Positions 25,025 to 33,570 are shown, counted from the first letter of the stretch. The stretch: DNA of 64,000 nt from Solimonas soli DSM 21787 (GCF_000474945.1 NZ_AXDW01000001.1:1-64000), one strand, 5' to 3'. Notes: a model not told the origin generated them from the letters alone. A program made the numbers and translations.

Positions 25025-25513
25025 ATGACCGACATCCTGCTGCGCCTGTTCGGCGAAGGTCGCGATCTGGACGCGCTGCAGATGGGCGCGCGCGCCGTCG
25101 TCGTCTTCATCCTCGTGCTGGTCATGGTGCGCGTCGCCGGGCGCCGTTCCTTCGGCCGCCGCACGTCGTTCGATCATGTCGTCGCCATCCTGCTCGGCGC
25201 CATCGTCAGCCGCGCCATCGTCGGCGTGTCGCCGTTCGTGCCCACCATCGTCGCCGCCTTCGTGCTCGTGCTCCTGCATCGCGCGCTCGCCTGGCTCAAC
25301 GTCGTGCAGCCGGGACTCGACGCCCTGCTCAATGGCCGCGACCGCGTGCTCTTCGAGAATGGCCGCTGGCACGAGCGCGAGCTGCGCCGCGCCCTGATCC
25401 ATCGCGAGGATGTGCTCGAAGGCGTGCGCCTGGCCGGCGAGTCCACGCTCGATGCCTTCCGCGAGGTGCGCCTGGAGCGCAGCGGTCGCCTGAGCCTGCA
25501 GAAGCGGCGCTGA
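25025..25513 (+). CDS. DUF421 (YetF-type) membrane protein
   Basis: 162-residue inner-membrane protein. Two or three N-terminal hydrophobic segments (ARAVVVFILVLVMVRVAG; FDHVVAILLGAIVSRAIVGV; TIVAAFVLVLLHRALAWL) are followed by a soluble domain with the DUF421 signature GRDRVLFENGRWHERELRR and HREDVLEGVRLAGESTLDAF. Family members (YetF, YcaP) have no settled biochemical function and some link to spore or envelope stress. GGAG lies upstream of the ATG. It follows the hybrid kinase by 67 nt and may be co-transcribed. Confidence 0.8.
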   Translation: MTDILLRLFGEGRDLDALQMGARAVVVFILVLVMVRVAGRRSFGRRTSFDHVVAILLGAIVSRAIVGVSPFVPTIVAAFVLVLLHRALAWLNVVQPGLDALLNGRDRVLFENGRWHERELRRALIHREDVLEGVRLAGESTLDAFREVRLERSGRLSLQKRR

Positions 25514-25523
25514 GCGCCGGGCT

Positions 25524-25538
25524 GGGCACGCGGCCTGC
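25524..25538 (+). promoter_or_regulatory. Candidate sigma-54 (-24/-12) promoter for the EAL gene
   Basis: GGGCACGCGGCCTGC fits GGCAC-N5-YTGC with the exact GG-to-GC spacing of RpoN promoters. The predicted start near 25550 gives a leader of about 90 nt to the EAL gene. It differs at one base from the site upstream of the BON gene (55000). Confidence 0.45.
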
Positions 25539-25641
25539 TGCCGCCGTCCTCGCCGCTGGTCCGGCCGCGCTTGCACGGGCCGCGGCGCGCGTGCCACAAC
25601 AACGCGCAGCACGGACGGCCAGGCATGCATGGAGGCGGCCG

Positions 25642-27735
25642 ATGGACAAGTTCTTGCAGGACGCGGTGCGCGGTGCGCAGGCCGGCGCCTGGGAGTACCT
25701 GCGCGCCGACGATCAGGCGACGCACACGCCGTGGCGCTTCCGCCCGAGCAGCGAGTTGAAGGCCCTGATCGGCTTTGCCGATGCCGAGCTCGACGAGGCG
25801 CCCGAGCCATGGATGACGCGCGTGCATGCCGAGGACCTCGCCACGTTCCGCCGCGCCCTCGGCCACTGCTTCCACGGCCTGAGCGAGCGTCTCGACGTGA
25901 TCTTCCGCGTCCTGCATCGCGACGGCGGCTGGCGCACCGTGCGCGCCTCGGGCGCGGTGGAACGCGACGACGACGGCCGCGCGCGCCGGCTCTGCGGCCT
26001 GACCTGGGACGTCAGCCACTACGTCGCCGCCCACCGGCGGGCCGGCATGATCACGCGCGCCTTCGACTCGGCGGTCGGCGGTCTTGCCATCTGCGACAGC
26101 GCTTTCAAGGTCCTCGAAGCGAACCGCGCCATGCACCAGGTCGCCGGCTGGCCGGACGGCGAGATCTGCAATCGCCCGCTCGACGACGTGATGTTCGGCG
26201 CGACCGGCCAGACCTTGCCCGAAGCGGCGGCCGCCGCCGTGCAGCGCAAGGGCCTGTGGATCGGCCGGGTCGAAGCCGTGCGCCGCGACCGCAACACCTA
26301 TCCCGCCGAAATCCGCCTCAGCGCGATCCGCGGTGACGACGGCGCGATCAGCCACTACGTGGCCCTGGTCTTCGACCTGCAGACCATGCGCCCGCCACCG
26401 GCCGAGGCGGCGGCGGCACGCGCGCCGGCGCAGCACGGCAGCGGCCAGCTGCTGCCGATACTGGAGCTGGCGATCAAGGAGGCGGTCGGCATGCGCACCG
26501 GCCTGGTCGTGCTGCTGCTCGGCATCGACAGCCTCACGTCGATGATCGAGGCGTATGGGCGGCAGCGCGTCGATGCGATTCTCGACGCCTGCGCCGACCG
26601 CCTGCGCGAGGCGCTCGACGACATCGTCGTGGCGTCGCGCAGCGAGCGCGACCGCTTCGTCGTGGTGATCGCCGACGTCATGGAGGAGCGCGTCATCGAA
26701 CAGGCCTTCGCGCGCCTGCTGCACGCGCTGGCCGGCGTCACCGTCGACGGCCGGCCCTACCATCTCACCGCCAGCGCCGGCGCCGCGGTGTTCCCGCTCG
26801 ACGGCTCGCGCGGCGAGGTGCTGCTGCAGCGCGCCGAAGGCGCGCTCGAGGAGGCGCAGCGCCGCGGGCGCAGCGCCGGCCGCCTCGAGCTGTACCGGCC
26901 GCAGTTCAGCGACCACGCCTCGGACCGCGTGCATCTCGAGTCGAACCTGCGCCGGGCGATGAAGACCGGCGCCTTCGAATGCCATCTGCAGCCGAAGGTG
27001 CGCCTCGAGGACGGCCGCTGGGTCGGCGCCGAGGCGCTGATGCGCTGGCGCATCGGCGATACCTGGATCGCGCCGAGCCGCTTCATCCCGATCGCCGAGC
27101 AGAGCGGGCTGATCAAGGACATCGGCCGCTGGGTGCTGTGGGAGGCGGCGGCGCACATCGCCAGCTGGCGGCGCGACGCGCTGATCGGCGAGGACTTCCG
27201 CGTCGCCGTCAATCTCGCCGGCGCGCAGCTCGACCACGAGCTGATGCGCACCGTGCGCGCCGTGCTCAGCTACAACCAGCTGCCGAGCGAGGCACTGATG
27301 CTGGAGCTGACCGAGACCATCATCGTCAACGACCCCGAACGCGCGCGCAAGCTGCTCGAGGAACTGCGCCGCATCGGCGTGCGCATCTCGGTCGACGATT
27401 TCGGCACCGGCTACACCTCGATGAGCCAGCTGCAGACGCTGCCGGTCGACGAGCTGAAGATCGACCGCTCGTTCGTGCGCGGCCTGCCGGGCGACGACGC
27501 GTCGTGCGCGATCGTGCGCTCGGTCGCCACGCTCGCCCAGGGCCTGAAGCTCGATGCCGTCGCCGAAGGCGTGGAGACCGAGACGCAGCGCGCCGCCCTG
27601 CTCAAGCTCGGCTATCGCTATGGCCAGGGCTTCCTGTTCGCCAAGGCCATGCCGCCGCTCGATTTCGAGCGCGAGCTGCGCGCGCAGCGGCAGTCGCGCA
27701 GCGACGGCGCGCCTTCGCGCGGCCGGCGCGGCTGA
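25642..27735 (+). CDS. c-di-GMP phosphodiesterase, PAS-PAS-degenerate GGDEF-EAL
   Basis: 697-residue signalling protein without membrane segments. Two PAS folds (about 10-125 and 135-250) precede a GGDEF-like domain (275-430) and an EAL domain (440-690). The cyclase signature is replaced by SRSERDRFVVV (about 332-342), so diguanylate cyclase activity is not expected. The EAL domain is complete: GAEALMRWR (Glu464), the NLAGAQL region, ELTETIIV, DDFGTGYTSMSQL, KIDRSFVRGL and EGVETETQ. It should therefore hydrolyse c-di-GMP, with the GGDEF-like domain as a possible GTP-sensing module. GGAGG precedes the ATG, and a sigma-54-like site lies upstream. It probably affects attachment and exopolysaccharide. 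Confidence 0.9.
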   Translation: MDKFLQDAVRGAQAGAWEYLRADDQATHTPWRFRPSSELKALIGFADAELDEAPEPWMTRVHAEDLATFRRALGHCFHGLSERLDVIFRVLHRDGGWRTVRASGAVERDDDGRARRLCGLTWDVSHYVAAHRRAGMITRAFDSAVGGLAICDSAFKVLEANRAMHQVAGWPDGEICNRPLDDVMFGATGQTLPEAAAAAVQRKGLWIGRVEAVRRDRNTYPAEIRLSAIRGDDGAISHYVALVFDLQTMRPPPAEAAAARAPAQHGSGQLLPILELAIKEAVGMRTGLVVLLLGIDSLTSMIEAYGRQRVDAILDACADRLREALDDIVVASRSERDRFVVVIADVMEERVIEQAFARLLHALAGVTVDGRPYHLTASAGAAVFPLDGSRGEVLLQRAEGALEEAQRRGRSAGRLELYRPQFSDHASDRVHLESNLRRAMKTGAFECHLQPKVRLEDGRWVGAEALMRWRIGDTWIAPSRFIPIAEQSGLIKDIGRWVLWEAAAHIASWRRDALIGEDFRVAVNLAGAQLDHELMRTVRAVLSYNQLPSEALMLELTETIIVNDPERARKLLEELRRIGVRISVDDFGTGYTSMSQLQTLPVDELKIDRSFVRGLPGDDASCAIVRSVATLAQGLKLDAVAEGVETETQRAALLKLGYRYGQGFLFAKAMPPLDFERELRAQRQSRSDGAPSRGRRG

Positions 27736-27745
27736 GGGCGCGCCG

Positions 27746-29005
27746 TCAGCGGCGGCCGCGCGCCGCGCGCCGCTCGTCGCCGACCAGCACGCGGCTCAGC
27801 GGCGTCGCCGTCGTGCCGTGCAGCAGCAGCGAAACCAGGGCGACGAGACTGACCGCCGGCCACAGCCGGGGCAGATCGAGACGGCCGCCCCACTGCAGCG
27901 CGTAGAACACCGCGGCGATGCCGATCGGCCCGAACCAGCCGGCGAACAGGCGATCGCGCCGCGTCGCCAGCGACGGCAGCCAGCGGCCGAGCAGCAGCCA
28001 GGCGAGCGGGCGGCGTACAAAGATCAGCAGCAGCGCGAACAGCACGCCGCGCGCGCCGAACTCGCGCCACTGCGCCCACGGCAGCAGGGCGCCGAAGAAG
28101 ACGAAGAACGGCAGCTCGAAGAAGCGGCTGATCGCCTGGTGGAAGCGGTCGTGGCGCTCCTGCTCGTTGTCGCGCAGCGCCTCGTTGAGCCAGGCGCCGG
28201 CCACGAAACAGGCGAGGATGCCGTCGGTGCCGAGCAGGCGGCAGGCCGTCATGGTCGCCACGGCGAGCGCCAGCGCCAGGGTCACCAGCGAGGTCATCTC
28301 GGCTTCACGGTGATGGCTGGCCCACTGCAGGAGGCGGCCGCTCAGATAGCCGGTGAAGGTGCCGACCACAAGCGCGACGGCGATCTCGTGCGCGACCGTC
28401 TGCCACCACATCGTCCAGGCCGCGTCGGCATCGCCGCCATGCGTCAGCAGCGCCGCCGGCACCAGCAGCAGCGGCAAGGCGAAGCCGTCGTTGGCGCCGG
28501 ATTCGGCGCTGATCGTGTTGCGCAGGCGCTCCGGCACGACGCGCGAGGCGAAGCGGCCGTTGATGATCGACGCGGCCAGCACCGGATCGGTCGGCGCCAG
28601 CGCGGCGGCGAGCAGCAGGGCCGGCAGCGCCTGCCACTGCAGCAGCAGCATGGCGAGCCCGGCGCCGATCAGCCACACCAGCAGCATGCCGGGCAGCAGG
28701 ATCAGCGCCAGCTCGCGCCAGCAGCGCCGCAGATAGCCGCTCGGCAGGCGCAGCGCCGCGCCGACCACGGCGATCGCCAGCGCGAAGCGCGCCGCTTCGA
28801 CGGTGGCGCCGCCGCTGGCCGGACGGCGCGTGGTCTCGTCGAGCCAGCCGAAACCGAGCGGCCCGGTCAGCATGCCGACGATCACGCACAGCATCGGTTC
28901 GGACAGCCACAGGCGGTTGTTGACCACGCCGCTCGCGGCGCCGAGGAACAGCAGCACCAGCGAGACGATCAAGGCCGCGAGATAGAACTCGCCGGCGCCG
29001 CTCAT
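27746..29005 (-). CDS. Cation:proton antiporter, CPA1 family
   Basis: 419-residue polytopic inner-membrane protein with about 12 hydrophobic segments. Diagnostic motifs: LAPTDPVLAASIING with the ion-binding Asp, and ISAESGANDGFALPLLL, the ESGxNDG signature of CPA1 Na+/H+ antiporters. The C-terminus is a short basic tail. It is the last gene of a minus-strand operon beginning with the CBS-domain gene, 57 nt after the small gene upstream. Na+ or K+ specificity cannot be read. It converges with the EAL gene with only 10 nt between stops. Confidence 0.88.
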   Translation of the reverse strand: MSGAGEFYLAALIVSLVLLFLGAASGVVNNRLWLSEPMLCVIVGMLTGPLGFGWLDETTRRPASGGATVEAARFALAIAVVGAALRLPSGYLRRCWRELALILLPGMLLVWLIGAGLAMLLLQWQALPALLLAAALAPTDPVLAASIINGRFASRVVPERLRNTISAESGANDGFALPLLLVPAALLTHGGDADAAWTMWWQTVAHEIAVALVVGTFTGYLSGRLLQWASHHREAEMTSLVTLALALAVATMTACRLLGTDGILACFVAGAWLNEALRDNEQERHDRFHQAISRFFELPFFVFFGALLPWAQWREFGARGVLFALLLIFVRRPLAWLLLGRWLPSLATRRDRLFAGWFGPIGIAAVFYALQWGGRLDLPRLWPAVSLVALVSLLLHGTTATPLSRVLVGDERRAARGRR

Positions 29006-29062
29006 CGCCGCGGCCCCAAGCCGCTGCCGCCGCCGCCCGCGTGATGACCGGCACGCATCGCG

Positions 29063-29260
29063 TCAGTCGTTCGAGGCGCGATTGCGCGCGACGTCGGCTT
29101 CGATGAAGCGCACCGCCTCCGCCAGGCCCTGCTCGCTCGCGCAGCGCAGCGCGCCCCCGATCATGCGCCGCAGGTTCTGCGGCGGCCGCGACTGCGAGAA
29201 GGCGGCCTGCAGGGCGCGATCGAGGCGTGCCGCGCTGTCGTCCTGGTGATCGTCACGCAT
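29063..29260 (-). CDS. Small hypothetical protein
   Basis: 65 residues, not recognised: MRDDHQDDSAARLDRALQAA, a helical middle (NLRRMIGGALRCASEQGLAE) and a charged end. No signal or membrane segment. It is probably real because the ATG overlaps the last codons of the CDF transporter (ATGCGTGA) with GGAGG at the correct distance, indicating coupled translation within the stress/ion operon. Confidence 0.65.
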   Translation of the reverse strand: MRDDHQDDSAARLDRALQAAFSQSRPPQNLRRMIGGALRCASEQGLAEAVRFIEADVARNRASND

Positions 29261-30269
29261 GAGTGTTGCCTCCTTGATCGTCGCCGCCGAGGCGGGCGTC
29301 GTGGCGCGCGCGCCAGACCTCGGGCCGCTGCGGCTTGACGAACAGCATGAGCACTTCCGGGTGATGCTCGCGCACGCGCGACTCGATGTGGTCGACGCAG
29401 GCCTCGATGTCCGGCGTGCGCAGCGTGTCGTGGAATTCGGCGCTGAGCGCGCCGACCACCTGCTCGGGGCCGAGCTGCGTCGTCAGCACGCCATTGACGC
29501 GCACGATGCCCGGTGTCTGCGCGGCGATGCGGCGCAGCGCTTCGTCGAGCTGCGGATGCGCGGCCTCGCCGACCAGCAGGCCCTTGCTCTCGCGCGCCAG
29601 GAACAGCGCCGTGGCGCCGAGCAAGGCACCGATGCACAGCGAGGCGAGGCCGTCGAACACCGGCATCGCCAGCGCGTGCGAGAGCGCCACGCCGGCCAGC
29701 GCCAGCAGCAGGCCGAGCAGCGCCGCGCTGTCCTCGAACAGCACGGTGAAGGTGCTCGGGTCCTTGCTGTCGCGCACCGCCTGCAGATAGCCGAAGCGGC
29801 CCTTGGCGCGACGGAACTCGCGCAGCGCGAACCACCACGACACGGCCTCGAACACGAACGAGATCGCCAGCACTGCGTAGGCGGCGCGCGCATCGGCCAG
29901 CGGCTGCGGATGGCGCAGCTGCGAGATGCCTTCGTAGACCGACACGCCGGCGCCGAGCGCGAAGATCAGCAGGGCGACGATGAAAGTCCAGAAATACAGC
30001 TCGCGCGCGTGGCCGAGCGGATGCAGGCGGTCCGGCGGCTGCCGCGCGCGGCGCATGCCGTACAGCAGGAGCAGTTCGTTGCCGGTGTCGACCAGCGAGT
30101 GCACGCCTTCGCTGAGCATCGCCGAACTGCCGGAAAGGCCGGCGGCGACGAACTTGGTGAGGGCGATCGCCAGGTTGCCGGCGAGCGCCGCGTAGACCAC
30201 CGGCTTGGCGCCGCCCGGCGCGGCGCGCGCCGACGCGCGCGTCGCCGGCTCAGTGGCCGCGCGGTTCAT
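29253..30269 (-). CDS. Cation diffusion facilitator family transporter
   Basis: 338-residue metal/proton antiporter with six predicted membrane segments. TM2 carries MLSEGVHSLVDTGNELLLL (HxxxD metal site), followed by the cytoplasmic HPLGHARELYFWTFI loop, and TM5 carries FEDSAALLGLLLA. The C-terminal cytoplasmic domain (about 240-320) has the CDF ferredoxin-like fold. The GHARELYFWT type resembles the ZnT9-like subgroup rather than CzcD. Overlaps with the upstream small membrane gene (20 nt) and the downstream small gene (8 nt) show operon organisation. Likely zinc, iron or manganese; not decided by sequence. Confidence 0.88.
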   Translation of the reverse strand: MNRAATEPATRASARAAPGGAKPVVYAALAGNLAIALTKFVAAGLSGSSAMLSEGVHSLVDTGNELLLLYGMRRARQPPDRLHPLGHARELYFWTFIVALLIFALGAGVSVYEGISQLRHPQPLADARAAYAVLAISFVFEAVSWWFALREFRRAKGRFGYLQAVRDSKDPSTFTVLFEDSAALLGLLLALAGVALSHALAMPVFDGLASLCIGALLGATALFLARESKGLLVGEAAHPQLDEALRRIAAQTPGIVRVNGVLTTQLGPEQVVGALSAEFHDTLRTPDIEACVDHIESRVREHHPEVLMLFVKPQRPEVWRARHDARLGGDDQGGNTHA

Positions 30270-30483
30270 TCTTGTTGACGCCGCGCAGATTCAGCGCGGC
30301 GAGGCAGAACTGCAGGACGATCAGCGCATAGGCGTGGTCGTGCCAGCCCCAGACCACCCACAGCACATTGCTCAGCAGGTAGATCCAGAAACCGGCGCGG
30401 CGACGGCCCTTGTGCTGCGCGGCGACGAGCCAGGCGCCGGCGACGGTCGCCGCCATCGCGAGCCACTGCACGCCATCAAGCAT
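30250..30483 (-). CDS. Small hydrophobic membrane protein
   Basis: 77 residues with two to three hydrophobic stretches (VQWLAMAATVAGAWLVAAQ; GFWIYLLSNVLWVVWGW; YALIVLQFCLAALNL). The pattern resembles one repeat of YgjV/PnuC-like small transporters but no function can be assigned. The ATG lies within the last codons of the peroxiredoxin-glutaredoxin gene (8-nt overlap) and its stop overlaps the start of the CDF gene by 20 nt, so it is translated as part of the operon. Confidence 0.65.
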   Translation of the reverse strand: MLDGVQWLAMAATVAGAWLVAAQHKGRRRAGFWIYLLSNVLWVVWGWHDHAYALIVLQFCLAALNLRGVNKNEPRGH

Positions 30484-31279
30484 CGGTGCCGGGCTCCGGC
30501 CCGCGCCGCCGCAGCCACCCGGCAAGTTCCTCGCTGCCGCCGATGCGCTCGCCGTCGGCGAATACCTGCGGCGCCGTCGGACGGACGCCGAGCGCGCCGA
30601 GCACGCGGGCCCGCTTCGCATCCGGCAGTTCGATGTTCTCGTAGCGCAGGCCGGCGCCGTCGAGCGCGCGGCGCGCGGCCGCGCAGTACGGACAACCCGG
30701 CTTGGCGAAGACCACGATGCGCGGCGGCCGCGGCGCCTGCGGCGCCAGGCAGCCGAGCATGGTGTCGGCGTCGGACACCTCGTAGGGATCGCCGTCGGCG
30801 TCGCGCTCGGCGAACAGGCGCTCGACGACACCGTCGCGCACCAGCATCGAATAGCGCCGCGAGCGGCGGCCGAGGCCCAGCGCGCGGGCGTCGAGCAGCA
30901 TGCCCATGGCCGACGTGAACTCGCCGTTGCCGTCGGACAGCAGCTGCACTTCGCGCACGCCCTGATTGCGGCCCCATTCGTCCATGACGAACGGATCGTT
31001 GACGGAGACACAGAACACGGCGTCGACGCCGTGCCGCCGCATCAGCGGCGCCAGCTCCTCGTAGCGCGGCAGGTGCTGCGACGAGCAGGTCGGCGTGAAT
31101 GCGCCGGGCAGCGCGAACACGACGACGCGGCGCCCGGCGAACAGCGCCGTGCTGCGCACGGCCTGCCAGTGCCCGTCGCGGCGCACGCGCAGCGCGCAGT
31201 CGGGAATGCGCCCGGGTACCGGCGGCCGCGCAGCCGCCACGCCGCCCGTCCGCCCGCCTGCCTGGTCGACGTCCGTCAT
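30476..31279 (-). CDS. Peroxiredoxin-glutaredoxin fusion protein
   Basis: 267-residue hybrid peroxidase that reduces hydroperoxides using glutathione through its own glutaredoxin domain. The Prx5-type domain (about 20-175) has the peroxidatic Cys65 in LPGAFTPTCSSQHLPRY and the Trp/Asn motif NDPFVMDEWGRNQG. The glutaredoxin domain (187-262) has CPYC (Cys196, Cys199) in VVFAKPGCPYCAAARRAL and the TAPQVF cis-Pro. This fusion is known from Haemophilus and Chromatium. The ATG at 31279 lacks a strong ribosome site. It follows the CBS gene by 26 nt and overlaps the small membrane gene. Confidence 0.9.
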   Translation of the reverse strand: MTDVDQAGGRTGGVAAARPPVPGRIPDCALRVRRDGHWQAVRSTALFAGRRVVVFALPGAFTPTCSSQHLPRYEELAPLMRRHGVDAVFCVSVNDPFVMDEWGRNQGVREVQLLSDGNGEFTSAMGMLLDARALGLGRRSRRYSMLVRDGVVERLFAERDADGDPYEVSDADTMLGCLAPQAPRPPRIVVFAKPGCPYCAAARRALDGAGLRYENIELPDAKRARVLGALGVRPTAPQVFADGERIGGSEELAGWLRRRGPEPGTDA

Positions 31280-31305
31280 GCCGGTCACGGGCCGCGGCGC
31301 CGCGC

Positions 31306-31680
31306 TCAGGCCGCGCTGCGCGGACGGATATCCTCGATCGACACCACACCGACCAGGCGCTTGTCGCGATTGACCACCGGCAGGCGACGGACCAGCAGCT
31401 GGTCCATGTTGCGCGCCACGTGCTCGCAGTCCTCGTCCTCGTAGCAATACTTCGGTTCGTTGCTGGCGATCGACTCGAGCCGCGTGCGGTTCGGATCGCG
31501 ATTGTCGGCAAGCACACGGGCGACGATGTCGCGGTCGGTGACGATGCCGATGATGCGATCGTCGCGCGTGACCGGCACGAAGCCGATGTCGTGGGCGGCA
31601 AGACACTGCGCCGCCTGCAGCGCCGTGGCGTCGGCGGCGAGCGTCTGCACGTCGCGGCTCATCACTTCGGAAACTTTCAT
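31306..31680 (-). CDS. CBS-domain protein
   Basis: 124 residues comprising a tandem CBS pair: MKVSEVMSRDVQTLAADATA...FVPVTRDDRIIGIVTDRDIV, then a second repeat ending LPVVNRDKRLVGVVSIEDI. Such stand-alone Bateman modules bind adenine nucleotides or similar ligands and often act as stress or energy sensors. GGAG lies 8 nt upstream of the ATG. It is the first gene of a six-gene operon (CBS, Prx-Grx, membrane protein, CDF, small protein, antiporter), with a sigma-54-like site about 80 nt upstream. Confidence 0.88.
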   Translation of the reverse strand: MKVSEVMSRDVQTLAADATALQAAQCLAAHDIGFVPVTRDDRIIGIVTDRDIVARVLADNRDPNRTRLESIASNEPKYCYEDEDCEHVARNMDQLLVRRLPVVNRDKRLVGVVSIEDIRPRSAA

Positions 31681-31757
31681 GGCGAATCTCCATCTGGCTG
31701 AGGTTGGCTCGGAAGCACAAGCCCGTGCGCCGGGACGGCGCCGGGTGTCGCGGATCC

Positions 31758-31772
31758 GCAATCGCGATGCCC
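31758..31772 (-). promoter_or_regulatory. Candidate sigma-54 promoter for the CBS/peroxiredoxin/ion operon
   Basis: The minus strand reads GGGCATCGCGATTGC: GGCAT-N5-TTGC with RpoN spacing. Predicted start near 31746, a 66-nt leader before the CBS gene. It is one base different from the sites upstream of the genes at 37326 and 59484. Confidence 0.5.
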
Positions 31773-31952
31773 ACTCCGCCTCCACATTGTCGCGCGCCGA
31801 TGAATAGCGGCTGACAGCGTCCGTTCAGCGCCGCGCCGCAATGCTCGGCAGCACCGCCACCATCCCGCACATCCCTTGAACTTCGCGACGCCTTCCCCCG
31901 CCTTGCGCCACTGCCCGCGGCTGCGCACGCGCGTCGCCGCGCGGCGCGTGCC

Positions 31953-32993
31953 ATGAAGCGCGCGCCACGATCCGCAGCCGCCGCGCTGCCGGCCTGCCTG
32001 CGCTATTCCAGCGACCGCGAAGCGGGCATCAGGCGCGTGCGCGCCGGCAAGGCATTTCGCTACCGCGACGCGCAGGGACGGGTGATTCGCAAGCGCGCCG
32101 AACTGGCGCGCATCGCCGCCCTCGCCGTGCCGCCGGCCTATCGGCGCGTGTGGATCTGCGCCGATCCGCGCGGCCATCTGCAGGCCACCGGCTACGACGC
32201 GCGCGGCCGCAAGCAGTACCGCTATCACGCCGGCTGGCGCCGGCTGCGCGACGCGCAGAAGTTCGAGCGCATGGTCGAGTTCGCGCGCGCCCTGCCGCGC
32301 CTGCGCCGCCGCCTGCAACAGGACCTGCGCCGGCCCGGCCTGCCGCGCGAGAAGGTGCTGGCGGCCGTCGTCGCCCTGCTCGACCGCACGCGCGCGCGGA
32401 TCGGCAATCGCGAGTACGCGCGCGACAACGGCAGCTACGGCCTGACCACGCTGCGCGATCGCCATGCGCGCTTCGAGCGCCCGGGCCGGCTGTGCCTGCG
32501 CTTCATCGGCAAAGGCGGCGCCGCGCACGATCTGGCGATCGACGATCCGCAGCTGGCGCGCATCGTGCGCCGCTGCCAGCAGCTGCCCGGCCAGACGCTG
32601 TTCCAGTATCTCGATGCCGAAGGCCGGCGCCATGCCGTCGATTCCGGCCAGGTCAATGCCTATCTGCACGAGGCCATGGGCGCCGAATTCACCGCCAAGG
32701 ATTTCCGCACCTGGGGCGCGACCCTGCACGCCGCGGCGCTGCTCGGCTGCACGCCGCGGCCGGCGCGCGGCGGCGAACGCGCCTTGCAGCGCTGCGTCAA
32801 CGAAGTCGTGCGCGAAGTCGCCGCCGGCCTGCGCAACACGCCGGCGGTCTGCCGCAAGTCGTACATCAATCCGCTGCTGTTCTCGATCTGGCGCGACGGC
32901 GCCCTCGACGGCGCCGGCCTCGACGCGCAGGGCGCGCCACGCCAGACCGAACGCGCCGTGCTGCGCCTGCTGCGGCGCGGCGCGTCGCGCTGA
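31953..32993 (+). CDS. DNA topoisomerase IB
   Basis: 346-residue type IB topoisomerase that relaxes supercoils via a 3'-phosphotyrosine. The N-terminal domain has GKAFRYRDAQGRVIR and the bacterial-type YRYHAGWRRLRDAQKF motif. The catalytic domain shows GNREYARDNGSYGLTTLRDR, KDFRTWGATLHAA (with Arg) and the nucleophile Tyr in TPAVCRKSYINPLL near residue 305. Length and motifs match bacterial poxvirus-like TopIB enzymes. It runs divergently from the CBS operon and is directly followed by the tandem repeat tract. Confidence 0.92.
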   Translation: MKRAPRSAAAALPACLRYSSDREAGIRRVRAGKAFRYRDAQGRVIRKRAELARIAALAVPPAYRRVWICADPRGHLQATGYDARGRKQYRYHAGWRRLRDAQKFERMVEFARALPRLRRRLQQDLRRPGLPREKVLAAVVALLDRTRARIGNREYARDNGSYGLTTLRDRHARFERPGRLCLRFIGKGGAAHDLAIDDPQLARIVRRCQQLPGQTLFQYLDAEGRRHAVDSGQVNAYLHEAMGAEFTAKDFRTWGATLHAAALLGCTPRPARGGERALQRCVNEVVREVAAGLRNTPAVCRKSYINPLLFSIWRDGALDGAGLDAQGAPRQTERAVLRLLRRGASR

Positions 32994-32994
32994 A

Positions 32995-33470
32995 GCGGGC
33001 TGCGGCGCAACTGGCAAGACCCACGTCCCTCAGCCCCTCCCCCCGCGGGCGGGCGGAGGGGAGAGATGCGACGGGACTGCGGCGCCGGATTCGGCAGCTC
33101 GGACGCGATGCGTTGGAGCGGACTGCGGCGCGACTGGCGAGACCCACCTCCCCCAGCCCCTCCCCCCGCGGGCGGGCGGAGGGGAGAGATGCGACGGGAC
33201 TGCGGCGCCGGATTCGGCAGCTCGGGCGCGATGCGTTGGCGCGGGCTGCGGCGCGACTGGCGAGACCCACCTCCCCAGCCCCTCCCCCGCAGGCGGGCGG
33301 AGGGGAGAGATGCGACGGGACTGCGGCGCCGGATTCGGCAGCTCGGGCGCGATGCGTTGGCGCGGGCTGCGGCGCCGATGGGCGAGATCCGCCTCCCCGA
33401 TGGGCGAGATCCGCCTCCCCGACCCCTCCCCCGCAAGCGGCGGAGGCGAGAAGGTGAGCGAGCGGGATTG
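32995..33470. repeat. Tandem repeat tract, units of 121-123 bp
   Basis: Units start at 32995, 33118, 33241 and 33362, each beginning GCGG(G/A)CTGCGGCGC. The first three are near-identical (123, 123, 121 bp). The fourth diverges after about 15 bp and contains a 22-bp internal duplication (GATGGGCGAGATCCGCCTCC twice). Each unit carries a strong hairpin sequence, CCCCTCC...GGAGGGG, around a CCCGCGGGCGGGC core, and reads GGATTCGGCAGCTCGG in its second half. No real gene is present; apparent reading frames here simply translate the repeat. It fills most of the 577-nt gap between topoisomerase IB and the cytochrome gene. Confidence 0.9.
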
Positions 33471-33495
33471 GCGCGACGGAGGCTGTGCGTGGCTC

Positions 33496-33520
33496 CTCTC
33501 CGCCCCGCCGGGGCGGAGAG
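33496..33520. repeat. REP-like hairpin element
   Basis: CTCTCCGCCCCG and its exact complement CGGGGCGGAGAG with a 1-nt loop, followed by GCTGGGTGAGGTGGGG. In the opposite orientation this matches the layout of the element at 45001-45039 (CCTCACCC...CCTCTCC-hairpin), so both belong to one dispersed repeat family. It could also stop transcription of the minus-strand cytochrome operon, whose gene ends 50 nt away. Confidence 0.7.
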
Positions 33521-33570
33521 GCTGGGTGAGGTGGGGCCGGCATTCGCGTCGCGCTCGAGCGGCGCGTCGC

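Noticed and set aside
25642-27735. Active diguanylate cyclase
   Set aside because: The GGDEF signature is replaced by SERDR, so only phosphodiesterase activity is supported.
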